A stretch of DNA of 8,259 bases from an uncultured candidate division Zixibacteria bacterium (GTDB lineage Bacteria > Zixibacteria > MSB-5A5 > GN15 > PGXB01): assembly GCA_937925655.1 (NCBI GenBank), contig CALAMC010000044.1, forward strand, positions 1 to 8,259. The letters are read 5' to 3'. The notes under the pieces were generated by a model, which saw only the letters and a program-made list of their open reading frames with translations, was not told where the DNA came from and searched no databases. Shown here piece by piece: positions 6,369 through 8,259 of the stretch (positions within the stretch are counted from its first letter, which is position 1; each line of letters opens with the position of its first letter). A program made the position numbers and the translations under genes.

Positions 6369-6977
6369 ATTGTTGATATTTTCAAGAGAATATCTAATGG
6401 TTTCCGTCAGGAACGCATTAGCCGTCGGCATCACCAGCGCCCGTTCCAATGCCACGCGGGCGCTGTCGCCGCCCAGTTGTCCCAGGGCGTGAGCCGCTTC
6501 AAGGCGCAGCCGGTCATCCTGATTTGTATCAAGCAATATCAGACACAGCGCGGGAACGGCCGATGTATCATTTCTGGCAATTATCTCGTATATCGCAAAT
6601 TGGTCTTTATCTTTAAGTGCGATTTGGATAAGCTCCCCGGTATCCTTAAGAGAATAAGATTTCTTTAAATCGTCCTTATGGCGTGAATAAAATACATTTC
6701 CGGCCAAAATAATGAAAACTATGCAAGCGGAGCCGACCAATATATTGCCTGTCATGGTCAATTTATTGCGTTTTTTCATTCGGCCGATTACGGTCAGCAG
6801 TAATCCTATGGCTATCGGCACGGCAATCATGATGAGGACGGCAACGCGATACAATACTTCCAGGCCGTACATGTCGCCGACGAAGTGATTCGGATACATT
6901 ATATCATATCCATAGTACACCGCGGCCAGTAAACCGGCTGATATAAGCGTTATATATAGCTTTTTGCGGCCTGACAT
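6348..6977 (-). CDS. Membrane protein with three transmembrane segments and a HEAT-like C-terminal domain
   Basis: I recognise no named family for the whole 209-residue protein. Three hydrophobic segments lie at about 7-24, 43-65 and 76-96; the short basic loop MKKRNK after the second suggests a cytoplasmic side there. A soluble C-terminal half follows. Residues 156-181 (LRLEAAHALGQLGGDSARVALERAL) are a good match to a HEAT/PBS-lyase-type alpha-helical repeat, with a second helix pair before it (about 113-150) and one after it, so the tail probably forms a short alpha-solenoid for protein contacts. The ATG at 6977 has AAGGTG 5 bases upstream. The gene converges on glnA and shares its terminator. 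Function is unknown; a membrane-anchored scaffold is only an inference. Confidence 0.8.
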   Translation of the reverse strand: MSGRKKLYITLISAGLLAAVYYGYDIMYPNHFVGDMYGLEVLYRVAVLIMIAVPIAIGLLLTVIGRMKKRNKLTMTGNILVGSACIVFIILAGNVFYSRHKDDLKKSYSLKDTGELIQIALKDKDQFAIYEIIARNDTSAVPALCLILLDTNQDDRLRLEAAHALGQLGGDSARVALERALVMPTANAFLTETIRYSLENINNKKGRAE

Positions 6978-7061
6978 GTCAGCACCTTTTTGCCCTTATG
7001 AGTCAGACACAATTGTAATGCCACTCCTCTAAAGAGAATTGACCTGTAATATCTCCCGGGT

Positions 7062-7075
7062 TGTGATCGGTCACA
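7062..7075. promoter_or_regulatory. Small palindrome upstream of the HEAT-type membrane protein gene
   Basis: TGTGA-TCGG-TCACA has perfect 5-base arms around a 4-base centre, about 85 bases before the start of the minus-strand membrane protein gene. The arms resemble those of the glnA palindrome, but the spacing is 4 instead of 6, so the two are not clearly the same operator. It could be an operator or simply part of the structured region that follows it. Confidence 0.3.
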
Positions 7076-7130
7076 GATCCTGAACTTTGAAAGGCGGGGC
7101 CTGCGACCCGCCGCCTTCCCGGTCGATCTG
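7074..7130. repeat. Nested inverted repeat (REP-like hairpin candidate)
   Basis: An outer pair CAGATC (7074-7079) / GATCTG (7125-7130) encloses an inner GC-rich hairpin GGCGGG (7093-7098) / CCCGCC (7107-7112) with an 8-base loop. No U-run follows on the minus strand, so it is a poor terminator for the gene ending at 7156. GC-rich intergenic palindromes of this kind are typical substrates of RAYT transposases, one of which lies about 500 bases away, but only one copy of this sequence is visible here. It may alternatively be a structured leader of the next minus-strand gene. Confidence 0.4.
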
Positions 7131-7155
7131 AAGAAAGGCAAGGCGCAACAATATA

Positions 7156-7539
7156 CTATTTCACTTCTTTTTTCTTCACAATCACAAACGCAATCAACGC
7201 CACCAGAAAGAACACCAGTAGCGCCCAGGCCATACCGCCCAGGGTTTCGATAATTGTCCGATAAATCTCCAATCCCCAGAATTCGGCGTTGAGCACCGGC
7301 CGGACCACCCCCTCAACCTCCGGTTGAATGAACCGCTCCAGTTTCCAGATATTTACGCCGGATGACACCCCGACCACGAACAATGCGAAGATCAAAAATT
7401 TCTTCCACGCGACCGCGATTTCCTCACCTATTATGCGCAAAAAAATCTTCTCGACCGTTTTGCGGAAAAAGAAGATGACGATCAGCGATACGATGACCGC
7501 GATCAGCAGCGTGACGATTAAGAGTAGCAAAAATTCCAT
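7156..7539 (-). CDS. Small membrane protein of unknown function, three transmembrane segments
   Basis: A 127-residue protein with a long N-terminal hydrophobic segment (about 3-25), a second at about 48-64 and a third at about 102-121, ending in a short basic tail KKKEVK. The loop between the first two segments is charged (FRKTVEKIFLRIIGEE). The loop between the second and third carries two tryptophans and several acidic residues (about 65-92). The first segment could in principle be an uncleaved signal anchor; no cleavage site or lipobox is seen. The ATG at 7539 has AAAGGA 6 bases upstream, a strong site that makes this a real gene. I do not recognise the family. It is separated from the next minus-strand gene by 178 bases, so co-transcription is possible but not evident. 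Confidence 0.75.
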   Translation of the reverse strand: MEFLLLLIVTLLIAVIVSLIVIFFFRKTVEKIFLRIIGEEIAVAWKKFLIFALFVVGVSSGVNIWKLERFIQPEVEGVVRPVLNAEFWGLEIYRTIIETLGGMAWALLVFFLVALIAFVIVKKKEVK

Positions 7540-7617
7540 GATTAGTCCTTTTCCAATTACGCCCTATTGGGGCCTTGTTAATCAACGCATTTTTCAAATA
7601 CACTGCCGGCTGGGTGC

Positions 7618-7637
7618 CCCACCGCTTTAGCGGTGGG
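7618..7637. repeat. Perfect hairpin directly after the transposase gene
   Basis: CCCACCGCT (7618-7626) and AGCGGTGGG (7629-7637) form a perfect 9-bp stem around two bases (or 8 bp with a TTTA loop), 7 bases beyond the transposase stop codon. It has no T run on either side, so it looks like a transposon-end or REP-type hairpin more than a terminator. Part of it recurs at the other end of the transposase gene. Confidence 0.75.
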
Positions 7638-7644
7638 ATGTTCT

Positions 7645-8178
7645 TCATATATCAATAGGATCAATATCCAGAATAACCTTGCAATTGTCACTATAAAATC
7701 CATAACTCGACCATGGGTATCTTTCAGGGCTCGTCGCCAATCCTGCCCTGACCGGATTATTGTGACAATAATTGATTTTCTCTATTATCGTATCAATGGT
7801 ACGACAATTATGGTCATAACATCGAGGCTGCCAGAAAATATGTCTTTTTATCCCGTCTTTGGCTTTCGTCAAATTTCCAGGGAGTGCCGTATCCTGGACC
7901 TTAAGAATTGATAAAATCCGATAGGCCGATTTCCGTTTAATCTCACCAATGATTCGCCCAACTTTGGAATTTTCAGCGGGAATTATAATCATGTGGACAT
8001 GGCTTGGCATAATAACGTACGCCAGTAATTCAAACTTATACTCGTCCCTTGCTTCTGCAATGACTTTAAGCAGTATTTCTATATACGTTGGCTCCGTCAG
8101 TAATTTAAGTCTTTTGTAACATGAAAATGTGATAAATCGAGCAGTGCCCAGATTATCATAGTGTTTCAATTCCGGCAT
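7645..8178 (-). CDS. REP-associated tyrosine transposase (RAYT, IS200-like Y1/HUH family)
   Basis: A single-stranded DNA transposase-like enzyme that nicks near hairpins through a catalytic tyrosine. The 177-residue product (from ATG 8178) shows the Y1 family in order: an N-terminal FITFSCYKR strand, the HUH metal motif in YVIMPSHVHMIII (His60 and His62), and a helical middle. The RAYT-type FWQPRCYDHN segment follows, then the catalytic helix INYCHNNPVRAGL with the likely nucleophile Tyr137, and the YPWSSY ending. The domain is complete. A longer in-frame form starting at GTG 8199 is possible, but that codon lies inside the terminal repeat, and MPELKHY is a typical RAYT beginning; the AAGGA before the ATG is unusually close. 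RAYTs are usually single domesticated copies linked to scattered REP palindromes, in contrast with true IS200 elements. Which of the two this is depends on copy number. Confidence 0.9.
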   Translation of the reverse strand: MPELKHYDNLGTARFITFSCYKRLKLLTEPTYIEILLKVIAEARDEYKFELLAYVIMPSHVHMIIIPAENSKVGRIIGEIKRKSAYRILSILKVQDTALPGNLTKAKDGIKRHIFWQPRCYDHNCRTIDTIIEKINYCHNNPVRAGLATSPERYPWSSYGFYSDNCKVILDIDPIDI

Positions 8179-8192
8179 TGTCCTTACCCAAG

Positions 8193-8203
8193 ATCCCACC
8201 GCT
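8193..8203. repeat. Inverted-repeat partner upstream of the transposase
   Basis: ATCCCACCGCT is the exact reverse complement of AGCGGTGGGAT at 7629-7639 on the far side of the transposase gene. It lies 14 bases before the ATG. Unlike the 3' copy it has no local partner arm to form a hairpin by itself, so it may pair with the distant arm or be a truncated end. Confidence 0.6.
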
Positions 8204-8259
8204 GAAGGGCTTGTTGAATAACCCCTCTTTTCATGGTTAATTTATCAACAACTCCGTTT

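Larger units (their letters stand above)
7618..8203 (-). mobile_element. RAYT/IS200-like element with inverted terminal sequences
   Basis: The transposase gene is enclosed by AGCGGTGGGAT (7629-7639) and its exact complement ATCCCACCGCT (8193-8203), an 11-bp inverted pair. The 3' side also carries the second arm that makes a complete hairpin; the 5' side has only one arm. A looser 12-of-16 direct match, GGCCTTGTTAATCAAC (7571-7586) against GGGCTTGTTGAATAAC (8207-8222), lies outside these on both sides. No target duplication is obvious, as expected for HUH elements. The exact ends cannot be fixed from one copy, so the boundaries given are the outermost hairpin-related bases. Confidence 0.5.

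Noticed and set aside
1..8259. CRISPR array, tRNA or rRNA genes, toxin-antitoxin pair or a further defence gene.
   Set aside because: No regularly spaced repeats, no tRNA cloverleaf or rRNA-like stretches, and no further small gene with a good start was seen on either strand. The only defence genes found are the three in the restriction operon.

Overview
The window is bacterial chromosomal DNA with mixed housekeeping and accessory content. Shine-Dalgarno sequences of the AAGGA type, sigma-70-like promoters, and a mix of ATG, GTG and TTG starts are visible. The set of genes (GSI glutamine synthetase, RNase HII next to a YraN protein, a REP-associated type transposase) does not fix the taxon. 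Moderate GC content and the style of the proteins are compatible with an uncultured Gram-negative lineage such as an FCB-group or Zixibacteria-like bacterium, but this is a guess.

Layout. Bases 3-173 (+) hold the end of an unidentified gene. Bases 211-3519 (all on the minus strand) hold a compact restriction-modification operon, transcribed in the order beta-type DNA methyltransferase, AvaI-type methyltransferase, AvaI/BsoBI-family endonuclease. The genes are separated by only 1 and 2 bases, and the last two appear to start at TTG. The DNA here is visibly more AT-rich than glnA, as expected for an acquired defence island. Bases 3634-4670 (-) hold rnhB and yraN, a widespread conserved pair. 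A 219-base divergent promoter region (4671-4889) separates rnhB from glnA (4890-6305, +). The glnA promoter is very clear and carries a perfect 14-bp palindrome over the expected transcription start. glnA ends in a strong hairpin terminator that also covers the end of the convergent gene for a membrane protein with a HEAT-like tail (6348-6977, -). A short structured intergenic region and a gene for a three-segment membrane protein (7156-7539, -) follow. The right end holds a RAYT/IS200-like HUH transposase gene (-) bracketed by hairpin and inverted-repeat sequences.

How the genes work together. The endonuclease closely matches the BsoBI/AvaI family, which cuts CYCGRG, and the middle gene matches the size and class of the AvaI-type N4-cytosine methyltransferase, so these two are the core of the system. 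The first gene is a second, differently permuted amino-methyltransferase locked into the same operon. Such an enzyme is not a normal part of the two-gene AvaI/BsoBI layout, and this is the most unusual point of the window. The glutamine synthetase is of the long E. coli-like form but lacks the tyrosine that is normally adenylylated, so its control probably lies in transcription and feedback; the palindromic operator fits that. Most other content is ordinary.
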